NCBI GenBank assembly: GCA_039029395.1
Contig: JBCCGG010000039.1
Coordinates: 1-56,084, forward strand
Length of the DNA: 56,084 nt
Reading direction: 5' to 3'
From: JBCCGG01 sp039029395
GTDB lineage: Bacteria > Pseudomonadota > Alphaproteobacteria > Kiloniellales > JAKSDN01
Part shown: positions 8,991 to 17,809 of the stretch, piece after piece
Numbering within the stretch: position 1 is the stretch's first letter
Layout: each line of letters starts with the position of its first letter
The notes under the pieces: model-generated
What the model was told of the DNA's origin: nothing
What the model saw: the letters and a program-made list of their open reading frames with translations, nothing else
Databases searched by the model: none
Translations under genes and position numbers: made by a program

Positions 8991-9773
8991 ATGACCAATC
9001 CGAACCACCATCCCCTGAACGATCCCGGCGAGGTCCGCGTGCCGCGCTATCTGGGGGAGACAGTCCGACCGATGTCGGGCGAGAGTTATGACTGGCACAG
9101 CCATGACTTCGGGCAGCTTATCTCTGCCGCGTCAGGGTCCATGTACGTCGGCACGCCGGGCCGGGTCCTCTTGCTCAGCCCGGCGATGGCGTTGTGGATT
9201 CCGCCGGACGTTGAGCACTGGATGCGTTACGGATCGAACAACGAGATGCGTTACGTCGATGTGCGCCAGGACGAAGCCGAAAAACTCGGCACAGAATGCC
9301 GGATCATGGCAATGACGCCGCTCCTGAAAGCGCTGATATCTGGCACAATGCCCGACCATGTAACGGGCCGCACGGCCGATCACACCGACGCGTTTCACGA
9401 TCTCTTGCGTCATGAACTCGTCGCTGCAGCGGACGTGACGCTCTCGGTCGCAATGCCACAAGACCCTCGAATCCGCCGAATTGCCGAAGCGGCGCTCAAG
9501 GAACCGGGGCTTGTCGGGCCGGTCGACTCCTGGCTTGCAGAAGCGCCCGCCAGCCGCAAGACGATCGAACGGCTGTTTGTGGCTGAAACGGGCATGCCGC
9601 CGTTGCGTTGGTTGCGACACGCCCGAATTCTCCACGCTATCTCGCGGCTTGCCGCCGGCGAGAAGGTCAGTTCGGTCGCGCTCGACATGGGCTATGAGTC
9701 GCCAAGCGCGTTCAGCTACATGTTCCGCCGCACGCTCGGGCGCAGCCCGAGAGATTTCTGCGCCTCGGCCTAG
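8991..9773 (+). CDS. AraC-family regulator with N-terminal cupin
   Basis: 260 aa. The cupin-like N terminus has YDWHSHDFGQL and ALWIPPDVEHWMRY. The C-terminal AraC domain has SRKTIERLFVAETGM and VSSVALDMGYESPSAFSYMFRR. It is clearly a relative of the AraC protein at 5431-6225, sharing the DPR(L/I)xR linker start and the (N/E)SPSAF second HTH. It is divergent from MFS gene 7699-8865 across about 125 nt and probably controls it. Inducer and operator are not evident. Confidence 0.9.
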   Translation: MTNPNHHPLNDPGEVRVPRYLGETVRPMSGESYDWHSHDFGQLISAASGSMYVGTPGRVLLLSPAMALWIPPDVEHWMRYGSNNEMRYVDVRQDEAEKLGTECRIMAMTPLLKALISGTMPDHVTGRTADHTDAFHDLLRHELVAAADVTLSVAMPQDPRIRRIAEAALKEPGLVGPVDSWLAEAPASRKTIERLFVAETGMPPLRWLRHARILHAISRLAAGEKVSSVALDMGYESPSAFSYMFRRTLGRSPRDFCASA

Positions 9774-9894
9774 GGGCAGAGTCGCTCTCGAAAAACCGGG
9801 CCCCACGTCCGCTTGAGCGCAATCCCCGCTCTCTCAGGTATCCGCCAACTGGACAAGAAGTCCCTGATCGCGGGCGCCCCGGCGCCTGCCGCCT

Positions 9895-10818
9895 CTACCC
9901 CTCCGCCAGCCAGTCCTCGATCAGGCGCCAGGCGATGGAGTCCCGGCGCGGCAGCTTGAAGCGTTCGTCCTCGGGCGAGGCCTTGAGCTGGTCGCGGGTG
10001 AACCAGGCCGCCGTGTCCAGCTCCTCCTCGCACACCTTTAGAGGGCCGTAGGCCGCTTGGGCATGGAAGCCCAGCATGATCGAGGAGGGAAAGGGCCAGG
10101 GCTGGGAGGAGTGGTAGGTGATCTTGGCCAGCGCGAGCTTGAGGCCGACTTCCTCCTCCACTTCCCGGGCCACCGCCTCCTCCAGGCTCTCGCCCGGTTC
10201 GACGAAGCCGGCGAGAGTCGAGTGCATGCCGGACGGCCAGCCTTTCTGGCGGCCCAGCACGCAGCGATCGCCGCCGTCGTGGATCAGCATGATCACCGCC
10301 GGGTCGGTGCGCGGAAAGTGATCCAGGCCGCAGTCCGGGTTCGTGCAGTGGCGCAGGTGCCCCGCGCGCCGGCTCTCGGTCGGATGGCCACAGCGCCCGC
10401 AAAAGCGGTGACGCTTGTGCCAATGGACCAGGCCCCGGGCATAGGCCAGCACCGCGCCTTCGCCGCGCGCCATAAGCGGTCCGACCAGGCGCAGGTCCTG
10501 GAACTCGCCGAGCTCGCTCAAACCCGCCGCCTCGGCTGGCCGGTCGACCGCCGAGAGGTCGAGCGCAACGTAGGCGTGCTGGCCGTTCAGACCCAGGAAG
10601 GTGACATGCTCGGCCTGGGCCCAGAGCGCCTCGGCCCGGGACCAGTCGAGCCAGGCCGGCCGCGGATCGGACGCGCTGACAACAAAGTTGCGGGCCCGCC
10701 AGATCACCACGTAGCGGGTCGTCGAGCGCCTGAGCTGCGCGGCCAGCCAGGCCTCGTCAAGCCGCAGATGATCGGCCCGGTCGAGCCCGGCGCCGCTATA
10801 GAAATTGACCCGTGCCAT
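9895..10818 (-). CDS. nudC: NAD+ diphosphatase (NADH pyrophosphatase)
   Basis: 307 aa. Zinc ribbon CGRCG ... CTNPDCG (about 141-165), then the Nudix box GFVEPGESLEEAVAREVEEE (first part of the 23-residue motif), then SQPWPFPSS, the array that distinguishes NudC from other Nudix enzymes. NudC hydrolyses NAD(H) to NMN(H) plus AMP and in bacteria can remove NAD caps from RNA. An in-frame extension upstream to 10890 reads through promoter sequence, so the ATG at 10818 is chosen. It is divergent from the SRP RNA gene. A 31-nt part of its 3' end is copied at 5296-5326. Confidence 0.92.
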   Translation of the reverse strand: MARVNFYSGAGLDRADHLRLDEAWLAAQLRRSTTRYVVIWRARNFVVSASDPRPAWLDWSRAEALWAQAEHVTFLGLNGQHAYVALDLSAVDRPAEAAGLSELGEFQDLRLVGPLMARGEGAVLAYARGLVHWHKRHRFCGRCGHPTESRRAGHLRHCTNPDCGLDHFPRTDPAVIMLIHDGGDRCVLGRQKGWPSGMHSTLAGFVEPGESLEEAVAREVEEEVGLKLALAKITYHSSQPWPFPSSIMLGFHAQAAYGPLKVCEEELDTAAWFTRDQLKASPEDERFKLPRRDSIAWRLIEDWLAEG

Positions 10819-10868
10819 AATCGGGCGAAGGTGGCACAGGCCGGGGGCCGCTGTCCATCGCTTGGCTC

Positions 10869-10897
10869 TTGCTACAGGCCGCCGGATCACCGATAGT
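10869..10897 (+). promoter_or_regulatory. Promoter of SRP RNA
   Basis: TTGCTA at 10869-10874 and GATAGT at 10892-10897 have exactly 17 nt between them. The predicted start falls at about 10904-10905, the first paired base of the SRP RNA, which supports the call. Confidence 0.6.
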
Positions 10898-10904
10898 CGG
10901 CTTT

Positions 10905-11000
10905 GGGAGGTTGGCGGCGGACGGGCAGCTCGCCAACCCGGTCAGGCCCGGAAGGGAGCAGCCGTAACGAGATTCGCCCGGGTCGTTTGTTCAGCCTCCC
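10905..11000 (+). ncRNA. ffs: Signal recognition particle RNA, bacterial small type (4.5S)
   Basis: About 96 nt. The universally conserved apical part reads GGTCAGGCCCGGAAGGGAGC then AGCCGTAACGAGA, the asymmetric and symmetric loops bound by Ffh. The outer ends pair as GGGAGG (10905-10910) with CCTCCC (10995-11000). Position just upstream of dnaX is the standard alphaproteobacterial arrangement. The RNA forms the SRP with Ffh and targets membrane proteins such as the YidC/Sec clients. A promoter ends 7 nt before it, and dnaX starts 26 nt after it. Confidence 0.95.
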
Positions 11001-11026
11001 GCCTAAGCGCTTTTCCAAGAGACGTC

Positions 11027-12730
11027 ATGACGGAACCGCCAGCCGAGCGCGACGAGACCGCCCCCTATCGGGTCTTGGCGCGCAAGTACCGGCCGGCGCG
11101 CTTTGCCGATCTGATTGGCCAGGAAGCGATGGTCAAGACCCTGACCAACGCGCTGGAGAGCGGGCGTCTCGCCCATGCCTTCATCCTCACCGGTGTGCGC
11201 GGGGTCGGTAAGACGACGACCGCCCGTATCATCGCCCGGGCGCTCAACTGCGTCGGGCCGGACGGCACGGGCGGGCCGACGCCAGCGCCTTGCGGCCAGT
11301 GCGAGTTCTGCGTCGCGATCGCCCAGGACCGCCACATGGACGTGGTCGAGATGGATGCCGCCAGCCGCACCGGGATCGACGATATCCGCGAGCTGATCGA
11401 GGGCGTGCGCTACCGGCCGGTCTCGGCGCGCAACAAGGTCTACATCATCGACGAAGTGCACATGCTCTCGCGCCAGGCCTTCAACGGGCTTTTGAAGACC
11501 CTGGAGGAGCCGCCCGAGCACGTGGTCTTCATCTTCGCCACGACCGAGATCCGCAAGGTGCCGGTGACCGTGCTGTCGCGCTGCCAGCGCTTCGACTTGC
11601 GCCGGGTCGAGCAGGAGGCCCTGGCCAGCCACTTCTCGGTGATCGCCGAGCGCGAGGACATCAAGATCGCGCCGGGCGCGGTCACCCTGATCGCCCGGGC
11701 GGCCGACGGCTCGGTGCGCGATGGGCTCTCCCTGCTGGACCAGGCGATCGCTATGGCCGGTGCTGACGATGCCGAGATCACCGAAGAGGCGGTCAAGGAC
11801 ATGCTCGGCCTTGCAGACCGGGCGCGTATCTTCGATCTCTTCGAGGCGCTCGCCCAGGGCCGTGCGGCCGGCGCCCTGGAAATCTTGGGTGGGCTGCACA
11901 ATGCCGGCGCCGAGCCGGCGGTGGTTCTCCAAGACTTGCTCGAGCTGACCCACTTCCTGACCCGGGTCAAGCTGGTGCCGGCGACCGCGAAAACCGTGCC
12001 CGAGACCGAACGGGTGCGCGGCACGGCGCTCGCCGAACAGATGACCCTGCCGGCCCTTGCGCGGATATGGCAGATGCTGCTCAAGGGCCTGGGCGAGACC
12101 CGGCAGGCGCCTTCGGCCCTGCAGGCCGCCGAGATGGTGCTGATCCGCCTGTGCCACGCCAGCGAGCTGCCGACCCCGGGCGACCTGGTCAAGCGCTTGA
12201 CCGAGAGCGCGTCGGCCGAGCCGGCCACGCCGCCGCCGGCACCCGCGCCCTCGAACGGGCCCGGCGCGACCGCCATGGCAGTCGGCGCCGAAGCTGAATC
12301 CCATGCCCAAGCCCAACCGACCAGCCAGACTCACCCCGCGCCCCACAGCTTCGGTCAGGTCGTCGCCCTGGCCCAGGAGCTTCGCGAGGCCAAACTGGTC
12401 AACTATTTGCTCGATGACGTTCACCTGGTGCGCTTCGAGCGCGGCCGCATCGAGTTCCGGCCCGGCGAGCGGGCGCCGCGCGAGCTGGCGGGCCAGCTCG
12501 GCAAGCTGCTCGAGCGGGCGACCGGCGAGCGCTGGGTCGTCGCGGTCTCCAGCGAGCCTGGTGAGGCCCCCTTGCGCGCCCAGCAGCGCGCGGTCGAGGA
12601 CGAGAAGCGCCAGGCGCTCGAGTCGGATCCCCTGGTGCAAGCCGTCTTGGAAAGCTTTCCCGGGGCGCGTATCGTCGCCCGGCGCGATCCGAAGGCCACC
12701 GGCGGCGGCGAGGAAGAGGAACAGTCATGA
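11027..12730 (+). CDS. dnaX: DNA polymerase III subunits gamma/tau
   Basis: 567 aa. The AAA+ clamp-loader core has Walker A GVRGVGKTTT (56-65), the four zinc-binding cysteines C75, C89, C92 and C95, the DEVHMLS Walker B and the SRC sensor (VLSRCQRFDL). Domain III follows, then a Pro/Ala-rich linker (about 400-440) and a short C-terminal domain. It loads the beta clamp in the replisome. An in-frame extension to 10805 would read through the SRP RNA and is rejected; the ATG at 11027 begins MTEPPAERDE just before the conserved YRVLARKYRP. The stop overlaps the next start as ATGA, implying translational coupling with ybaB. Confidence 0.95.
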   Translation: MTEPPAERDETAPYRVLARKYRPARFADLIGQEAMVKTLTNALESGRLAHAFILTGVRGVGKTTTARIIARALNCVGPDGTGGPTPAPCGQCEFCVAIAQDRHMDVVEMDAASRTGIDDIRELIEGVRYRPVSARNKVYIIDEVHMLSRQAFNGLLKTLEEPPEHVVFIFATTEIRKVPVTVLSRCQRFDLRRVEQEALASHFSVIAEREDIKIAPGAVTLIARAADGSVRDGLSLLDQAIAMAGADDAEITEEAVKDMLGLADRARIFDLFEALAQGRAAGALEILGGLHNAGAEPAVVLQDLLELTHFLTRVKLVPATAKTVPETERVRGTALAEQMTLPALARIWQMLLKGLGETRQAPSALQAAEMVLIRLCHASELPTPGDLVKRLTESASAEPATPPPAPAPSNGPGATAMAVGAEAESHAQAQPTSQTHPAPHSFGQVVALAQELREAKLVNYLLDDVHLVRFERGRIEFRPGERAPRELAGQLGKLLERATGERWVVAVSSEPGEAPLRAQQRAVEDEKRQALESDPLVQAVLESFPGARIVARRDPKATGGGEEEEQS

Positions 12731-13050
12731 AGAATCTCGGCCAGATGATGAAGCAGGCCCAGGAGATGCAGGCCAAGATGGCTGAGATGCAGGAGCGCCT
12801 AAGCGAGACCGAGATGTCGGGCGCGGCCGGCGGCGGCATGGTCCATGTCACGGTCAACGGCAAGGGCGAGATGCGCCGGGTCAAGATCGACCCGAGCCTG
12901 CTAACGCCCGACGACGTCGAGGTGCTGGAAGATTTGATCGTGGCCGCCGCCAACGATGCCAAGGCCAAGGTCGAAAGCCACGTCGCCGAGGAAATGCAGA
13001 AGATGACCGGCGGGCTCAACCTGCCGCCCGGCCTCAAGCTGCCGTTCTAA
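12727..13050 (+). CDS. ybaB: YbaB/EbfC nucleoid-associated protein
   Basis: 107 aa. N-terminal Met/Gln/Lys-rich helix (MKNLGQMMKQAQEMQAKMAE), then GGGMVHVTVNGKGE and KVESHVAEEMQKMTGG, the family pattern. These small dimers bind DNA and sit between dnaX and recR in very many bacteria, as here. The start overlaps the dnaX stop by 4 nt. Confidence 0.93.
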   Translation: MKNLGQMMKQAQEMQAKMAEMQERLSETEMSGAAGGGMVHVTVNGKGEMRRVKIDPSLLTPDDVEVLEDLIVAAANDAKAKVESHVAEEMQKMTGGLNLPPGLKLPF

Positions 13051-13075
13051 GGTCCGGCCTACCCGAGCGATTGCC

Positions 13076-13666
13076 ATGGCCGCCGAGATCGACCGCCTGA
13101 TCCAGTATCTCGCCCGGGTTCCGGGCCTGGGCCCGCGCTCCGCCCGGCGCGCCGCGCTGCACCTCATGACCCGGCGGGAATCCCTCATGCTGCCGCTCGC
13201 CGATAGCCTGCGCCTCGCGGCCGAGCGCCTGGTCGACTGTTCGCTCTGCGGTAATCTGGACACCTCGGACCCCTGCGCCCTCTGCCAAGACCCCAAGCGG
13301 GACCCGTCGGTGCTCTGCGTGGTCGAGCAAGTGGGCGACCTCTGGGCGCTCGAGCGCTCGGGCGCCTTCAAGGGCCGCTACCAGGTGCTCGGCGGCACGC
13401 TCTCGGCGCTCGACGGCCGTGGGCCGGAGGATCTGCGCCTGGCCGATCTGGAAGCGCGTGCCAGCAAGCCGGAGGTGAGCGAGGTGATCCTGGCGCTCTC
13501 GGCCACGGTCGACGGCCAGACCACGGCCCACTACATCGCCGAGCTCTTGGCCGGCAGCGGCGTCAAGGTCACCCGCCTGGCCCACGGCGTGCCAGTCGGC
13601 GGCGAACTCGACTACCTAGACGACGGCACGCTGAGCGCCGCGATGAACGCCAGGCGGCCTGCGTGA
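13076..13666 (+). CDS. recR: Recombination mediator protein RecR
   Basis: 196 aa, normal length. Helix-hairpin-helix IQYLARVPGLGPRSARR (about 9-25), C4 zinc finger CSLCGNLDTSDPCALC (about 55-70), and Toprim domain with VVEQVGDLWALE and a C-terminal THRLAHGVP-like motif (TRLAHGVPVGGELDYLDDGT). RecR works with RecO and RecF to load RecA on gapped DNA. It ends the dnaX-ybaB-recR operon; a small hairpin follows and rmuC converges from the other side. Confidence 0.95.
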   Translation: MAAEIDRLIQYLARVPGLGPRSARRAALHLMTRRESLMLPLADSLRLAAERLVDCSLCGNLDTSDPCALCQDPKRDPSVLCVVEQVGDLWALERSGAFKGRYQVLGGTLSALDGRGPEDLRLADLEARASKPEVSEVILALSATVDGQTTAHYIAELLAGSGVKVTRLAHGVPVGGELDYLDDGTLSAAMNARRPA

Positions 13667-13672
13667 ACTCAA

Positions 13673-13690
13673 ATCGTGTTAATTCACGAT
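13673..13690. terminator. Small hairpin between convergent recR and rmuC
   Basis: ATCGTG (13673-13678) pairs with CACGAT (13685-13690) across a 6-nt loop, about 7 nt past the recR stop. The stem is short and no T-run follows, so termination is only possible. Confidence 0.3.
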
Positions 13691-13716
13691 CCGAAGCGCA
13701 ATTAACATTATATCAG

Positions 13717-14826
13717 TTAACCAACCTTCCGCGGAGCCTCGACCGGCGCGATCGCTTGTTCGGTCGGCTCGGCCGGGTCGAGCTCCAGCTCTTCGATGCG
13801 CTCGCCCCGGCGGGTCACCTTGTCGGTCGAGATGCGGATCTGGCGCAGGTCCTCGCCGGCCTGGTCGTGATGGCGCTGGAGCTTGCCGACCCGCTCGTCG
13901 AGGCGGCCCAGGTCGACCAGCAGGCGGCCGACCTCGGCCTGGATCACGCCAGCTTGCTCGCGCATACGCACGTCCTTGAGGATCGCCCGCACGGTGGTCA
14001 GGGTCGCCATCAGTGTGGTCGGCGAGACGATCCACACCCGGGCCCGGTGGGACTCCTCGACCACGCCGCGGAAGTTGGCGTGCAGCTCGGCATAGACCGC
14101 TTCGCTGGGCAGAAACATGAGCGCCGATTCCGCAGTCTCACCGGGCAGGATGTACCTGGCGGCGATGTCCTGGACGTGCTTACGCAGATCGGCGGAGAGC
14201 TGGCGCCGGGCCGGCACCCGGGCCGCCTCGTCGGACGCCGCGACCAGGGCTTCGTAGCTCTCCAGGGGGAACTTAGAGTCGATCGCGATTGCGCCCGGCG
14301 GATTGGGCAGGTGGAGCAAGCAGTCGGCCCGCTTTCCGTTGGTCAGCGTCGCCTGGAACTCGTAGGCGCCGGCCGGCAAGATATTCTCTACCAGGTCCTG
14401 CAGCTGGATCTCGCCGAAGCTGCCGCGCGCCTGCTTATTGGCCAGGATATCCTGCAGGCCGACCACCTGGGTCGAGAGCTCGGTGATGTTCTTTTGGGCC
14501 CGGTCGATCACCGCGAGGCGCTCGCGCAGGTCGGTCATGGCGCTTTGGCTCTGGGTCGCGCTCTCCTGGAGGCGGTCGCCGACGCGCTTTGAGAGGTCCG
14601 CCAAACGCTCCTCCAATGTCTTGGAGACAGCGCGTTCCTGAGCCTGCAAGGCGCTCGACAGGCGCTCCTGCTGGGCCGCCTGGCTCTCGGCCATCTGCGT
14701 CAGGCGGCCGGTCAGCTCGGCCAGCTCCCGGCTCTTGTCGCGGCCCCGGGCGAAGACCACGAGCGCGACGCCAAGCGCCGAGAGGGCGACCAGCGCGACC
14801 ACGATCAAGAGGATGGTATCGTCCAT
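13717..14826 (-). CDS. rmuC: DNA recombination protein RmuC
   Basis: 369 aa. N-terminal membrane anchor (about 4-24), a Gln/Glu/Arg-rich coiled coil (about 35-125), then the RmuC nuclease-like domain with GSFGEIQLQDLVENILP, KRADCLLHLP, IAIDSKFPLESYEAL and ALMFLPSEAVYAEL. In E. coli RmuC limits inversions at short inverted repeats; the fold resembles restriction endonucleases. The frame extends to 15015, but that part overlaps the def promoter region, and the ATG at 14826 starts the anchor directly. It converges on recR. Confidence 0.9.
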   Translation of the reverse strand: MDDTILLIVVALVALSALGVALVVFARGRDKSRELAELTGRLTQMAESQAAQQERLSSALQAQERAVSKTLEERLADLSKRVGDRLQESATQSQSAMTDLRERLAVIDRAQKNITELSTQVVGLQDILANKQARGSFGEIQLQDLVENILPAGAYEFQATLTNGKRADCLLHLPNPPGAIAIDSKFPLESYEALVAASDEAARVPARRQLSADLRKHVQDIAARYILPGETAESALMFLPSEAVYAELHANFRGVVEESHRARVWIVSPTTLMATLTTVRAILKDVRMREQAGVIQAEVGRLLVDLGRLDERVGKLQRHHDQAGEDLRQIRISTDKVTRRGERIEELELDPAEPTEQAIAPVEAPRKVG

Positions 14827-14995
14827 GACAAGCGGGCTTCGGGCAGCACGAATCGGGGCGCCAAGTTTAGCATGCCGCCGGATCTGCGCCTGCCCCTTTT
14901 CTCCGACCGCCGCCTTGACGTATCCTGGGCTTGCGCCTATGTCAGGCCGAGGCAATTGGAACAGTTCTAAACAAGCGCGGACCTTATAGAGACCC

Positions 14996-15538
14996 ATGGC
15001 GAAGCTACCGATCATCGTGGCCCCCGATCCGCTGCTGAAAAAGCAGGCGATGCCGGTCGAAGAGGTCGACGACGAGCTGCGTCAGCTCATGGACGACATG
15101 CTCGAGACCATGTACGACGCGCCTGGCATCGGCCTGGCCGCGCCTCAGGTCGGCGTGCTCAAGCGGATTATCGTGGTCGACTGCGCACGGGAGGGCGAGC
15201 CGCCCAAGCCCTACAAGATGGTCAATCCGGAGCTGCTGTGGCTCTCCGAGGAGGAAGCGGTCTACGAGGAAGGCTGCCTTTCCCTGCCAGACCACTATGC
15301 CGACGTCCGGCGCCCGGCGTCCGCCAGGATCGCCTATCTGGACGAGAACGGCGTGGCCCAGGAGCTCGAAGCCGAAGGCCTGCTGTCGACCTGCGTCCAG
15401 CACGAGATGGATCATCTAGAGGGTGTGCTCTTCGTCGATCACATCAGCGCGCTCAAACGCAAGATCATCCTGCGCAAGCTGCAGAAGGCCAAGAAATCGG
15501 CCAAAGAGTCCGAGCCGCGGCTGGCCCACGCTCTGTGA
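14996..15538 (+). CDS. def: Peptide deformylase
   Basis: 180 aa. All three metal-site motifs are intact: GIGLAAPQ (44-51), EGCLSLP (92-98, ligand Cys94) and QHEMDH (135-140, ligands His136 and His140, catalytic Glu137). It removes the N-formyl group from nascent proteins and is the first gene of def-fmt-truA. The C-terminal 20 residues are Lys-rich. The stop overlaps the GTG start of fmt. Confidence 0.95.
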   Translation: MAKLPIIVAPDPLLKKQAMPVEEVDDELRQLMDDMLETMYDAPGIGLAAPQVGVLKRIIVVDCAREGEPPKPYKMVNPELLWLSEEEAVYEEGCLSLPDHYADVRRPASARIAYLDENGVAQELEAEGLLSTCVQHEMDHLEGVLFVDHISALKRKIILRKLQKAKKSAKESEPRLAHAL

Positions 15539-16500
15539 CCGGCGCTTTGCGCCTGGCCTTTCTGGGCACGCCCGACTTCGCGGTACCTTGTCTTAAGGCG
15601 CTGGCCAATGCCGGCCACGAGATCGTCTGCGTCTATAGTCAGCCGCCCCGTCCGGCCGGACGGGGCCACAAGCCCCGGCCAAGCCCTGTGCAAGCGGCTG
15701 CCGAGGCCGCCGGCTGGCGCTATCGTCATCCGACCAGCCTGAAGGATCACGAGGCTCAGGCGGATTTCGCCGCGCTCGAGCTGGATGCCGCGGTGGTGGT
15801 CGCCTACGGATTGATCCTGCCAAATGCGATCCTCGGGGTGCCTCGCCTCGGTTGTCTCAACCTACATGCCTCCTTGCTGCCCCGCTGGCGCGGCGCCGCG
15901 CCGATCCAGCGGGCGCTTCTGGCCGGCGACGCCGAGACCGGCGTCACCATCATGCAGATGAACCAGGGCCTGGATACCGGGCCCATCTTGCTCCAGCGCG
16001 CGATGCCCATTGCCTCCGACGAGACGGCCGAGAGCCTGCACGACGCCCTCGCCAAGCTTGGCGCCGGGATGATGGTCGAAGCCCTGCAGGGGCTCGACCG
16101 GGGCGCGCTCGAGGCCCGGCCACAGCCGGAAGAGGGCGTCACCTACGCCGCCAAGCTGAGCCGCGCCGACGGCCGGCTCGACTGGCGCCGGCCGGCCGCC
16201 GAGCTGGAGCGCCAGATCCGGGCGCTGACGCCCTGGCCCGGCGCTCAGGCTCAAGTCCCGGGCCCCAAAGGCCCCGAGTTGCTCAAGGTGCTGGCTGCCC
16301 AGGTGGTCGAGGACGCGCCACACAAAGAGGCCGGCGCGGTGCTCGACGAGGCCCTGACCGTCGCTTGCGGTGTCGGGGCTCTGCGCCTGAACCAGGTTCA
16401 GCGTTCGGGCCGCGGCGCCATGGCGGGCGCGGCGTTCCTGCGCGGCTTTGCGTTGCCGGTCGGCAGCCGTCTGCCCTTGCCGGCGGAGGCCGAGGGGTGA
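15535..16500 (+). CDS. fmt: Methionyl-tRNA formyltransferase
   Basis: 321 aa from a GTG at 15535 that overlaps the def stop as GTGA. The N-terminal domain has LAFLGTPDFAVPCLKAL and the formyl-THF site LNLHASLLPRWRGAAPIQRA (family signature SLLP.WRGAAPIQ). The C-terminal OB-like domain binds tRNA. The enzyme formylates initiator Met-tRNA and is functionally paired with def. Upstream frame continuation runs inside def and is not used. The next gene, truA, again starts at a GTGA overlap. Confidence 0.93.
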   Translation: MTGALRLAFLGTPDFAVPCLKALANAGHEIVCVYSQPPRPAGRGHKPRPSPVQAAAEAAGWRYRHPTSLKDHEAQADFAALELDAAVVVAYGLILPNAILGVPRLGCLNLHASLLPRWRGAAPIQRALLAGDAETGVTIMQMNQGLDTGPILLQRAMPIASDETAESLHDALAKLGAGMMVEALQGLDRGALEARPQPEEGVTYAAKLSRADGRLDWRRPAAELERQIRALTPWPGAQAQVPGPKGPELLKVLAAQVVEDAPHKEAGAVLDEALTVACGVGALRLNQVQRSGRGAMAGAAFLRGFALPVGSRLPLPAEAEG

Positions 16501-17240
16501 GCCGCTACAAGCTGCTGGTCGAGTACGACGGCCGGGACTTCGTCGGCTGGCAGCGCCAGGATAGCGGGCCCTCGATCCAGGAGGCCCTGGAGCGGGCGGT
16601 CACCGCCTTTTGCGGCGAAACGGTCACGGTGACCGGCGCCGGGCGCACGGATTCGGGGGTCCACGCGCTCGGGCAGGTGGCCCATCTGGACCTGGCCCAG
16701 GCGCGGCCCGCCGACCGGCTGATGGCGGCGCTCAACCAGCACCTCAAGCCCGCGCCGATCGCGGTGCTGGCGGCCGATGCGGTCGACGACGCCTTCCACG
16801 CCCGCTTCACTGCGACCGAGCGGCGCTATCTCTACCGCATCGTCAACCGGCGGGCGCCGCTCACTCTGGACCGGGGCCGGGCCTGGTTCGTCCCAAAGGC
16901 GCTCGATGCCGAGGCAATGAACGCGGCGGCCCAGGTGTTGGTCGGCCAGCACGATTTCTCGAGCTTCCGCGCCGCCGAGTGCCAGGCGCCCTCGCCGGTC
17001 AAGACGCTGGATGCGCTGAGCGTGGCGCGCGCGGGCGATGAGGTGCGGGTGGTCGCCCGGGCCCGTTCCTTCCTGCACCGCCAGGTGCGCAACATGGTGG
17101 GCTCCCTGCAAATGGTCGGTTGCGGCAAGTGGAGCGCGATTCAGCTGGCCGAAGTGCTGCGCGCCAAGGACCGGCGTTTGGCGGGCCCGGCCGCGCCGGC
17201 CGACGGGCTTTACCTGACCGAGGTGCGCTACGACGGCTAG
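16497..17240 (+). CDS. truA: tRNA pseudouridine(38-40) synthase
   Basis: 247 aa. The catalytic aspartate is Asp52 in GAGRTDSGVHALG; other family blocks are YKLLVEYDGRDFVGWQRQ and FLHRQVRNMVGSL. TruA modifies positions 38-40 of the anticodon arm. GTG start at 16497 overlaps fmt (GTGA), so def-fmt-truA is tightly coupled. Its stop overlaps the 3' end of the convergent membrane protein gene by 4 nt. Confidence 0.93.
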   Translation: MSRYKLLVEYDGRDFVGWQRQDSGPSIQEALERAVTAFCGETVTVTGAGRTDSGVHALGQVAHLDLAQARPADRLMAALNQHLKPAPIAVLAADAVDDAFHARFTATERRYLYRIVNRRAPLTLDRGRAWFVPKALDAEAMNAAAQVLVGQHDFSSFRAAECQAPSPVKTLDALSVARAGDEVRVVARARSFLHRQVRNMVGSLQMVGCGKWSAIQLAEVLRAKDRRLAGPAAPADGLYLTEVRYDG

Positions 17241-17809
17241 TCCAGCATGCCTCTGGTAACGATATCGATCACGATGCCGAGAAAGAAATCCAGGGCGACC
17301 AGACCGGTCGCCACCCAGCCGGTGACCTGGAGCGCAGTGACCGCGATGTACCACACGTAGGTCAACAGCAGCGCCGTGACGAGGAAAGGCAGGAGGCTGG
17401 CGAGCGCGGTCGGCAGAACGCCACTTGAGTCCAGCAGGGCGACCGGCAGCACCAGCACCATTTGGATCACCCAAGACCAATTCGCCGCTACGATGAAGGA
17501 GATGTAGCGGTGTTGCCGATCGATCGCCTGGGCGATGTGATACATGATGACGGGAAAGGCGACCCAGGTGATCACGTAAGCGATCGTGGTGACCAGCACG
17601 GCCCGGCCGAAGCTGGCGGCCGGCGCGTGGCTGGCCCAATCCAAGCCGATCAAGAGGGCATAGCCCGGCGCTACAAGGACCGCGACAAAGAACGAGCGCC
17701 AGAAGCCCTCGAGCGTGCGGTTGAAATAGTCCAGCCCGGCCGGATCCCGGCGCGCCAGGCGCCAAGCGCCGTAGATGCTTGCGGCGATCTCTGTCGCGGG
17801 CGGGATCAC
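17237..17809 (-). CDS. Conserved membrane protein downstream of dapE (Yip1-like topology)
   Basis: 190 aa from a GTG at 17809 that overlaps the dapE stop (GTGA). Five hydrophobic segments follow a short cytoplasmic N terminus with the pattern SIYGAWRLARRDPAGLDYF. The type is a conserved hypothetical often found between dapE and truA in Rhodospirillales-like genomes; I recognise the architecture but no tested function. Translational coupling with dapE suggests coexpression with lysine/peptidoglycan precursor synthesis. A longer frame upstream lies inside dapE and is not real. Confidence 0.75.
   Translation of the reverse strand: MIPPATEIAASIYGAWRLARRDPAGLDYFNRTLEGFWRSFFVAVLVAPGYALLIGLDWASHAPAASFGRAVLVTTIAYVITWVAFPVIMYHIAQAIDRQHRYISFIVAANWSWVIQMVLVLPVALLDSSGVLPTALASLLPFLVTALLLTYVWYIAVTALQVTGWVATGLVALDFFLGIVIDIVTRGMLD

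Noticed and set aside
10805..11026. N-terminal extension of dnaX
   Set aside because: It would translate the SRP RNA gene and its promoter; the family start is at 11027.
11003..12640. 545-codon minus-strand frame opposite dnaX
   Set aside because: Codon-bias shadow of dnaX without ribosome site or recognisable domain.
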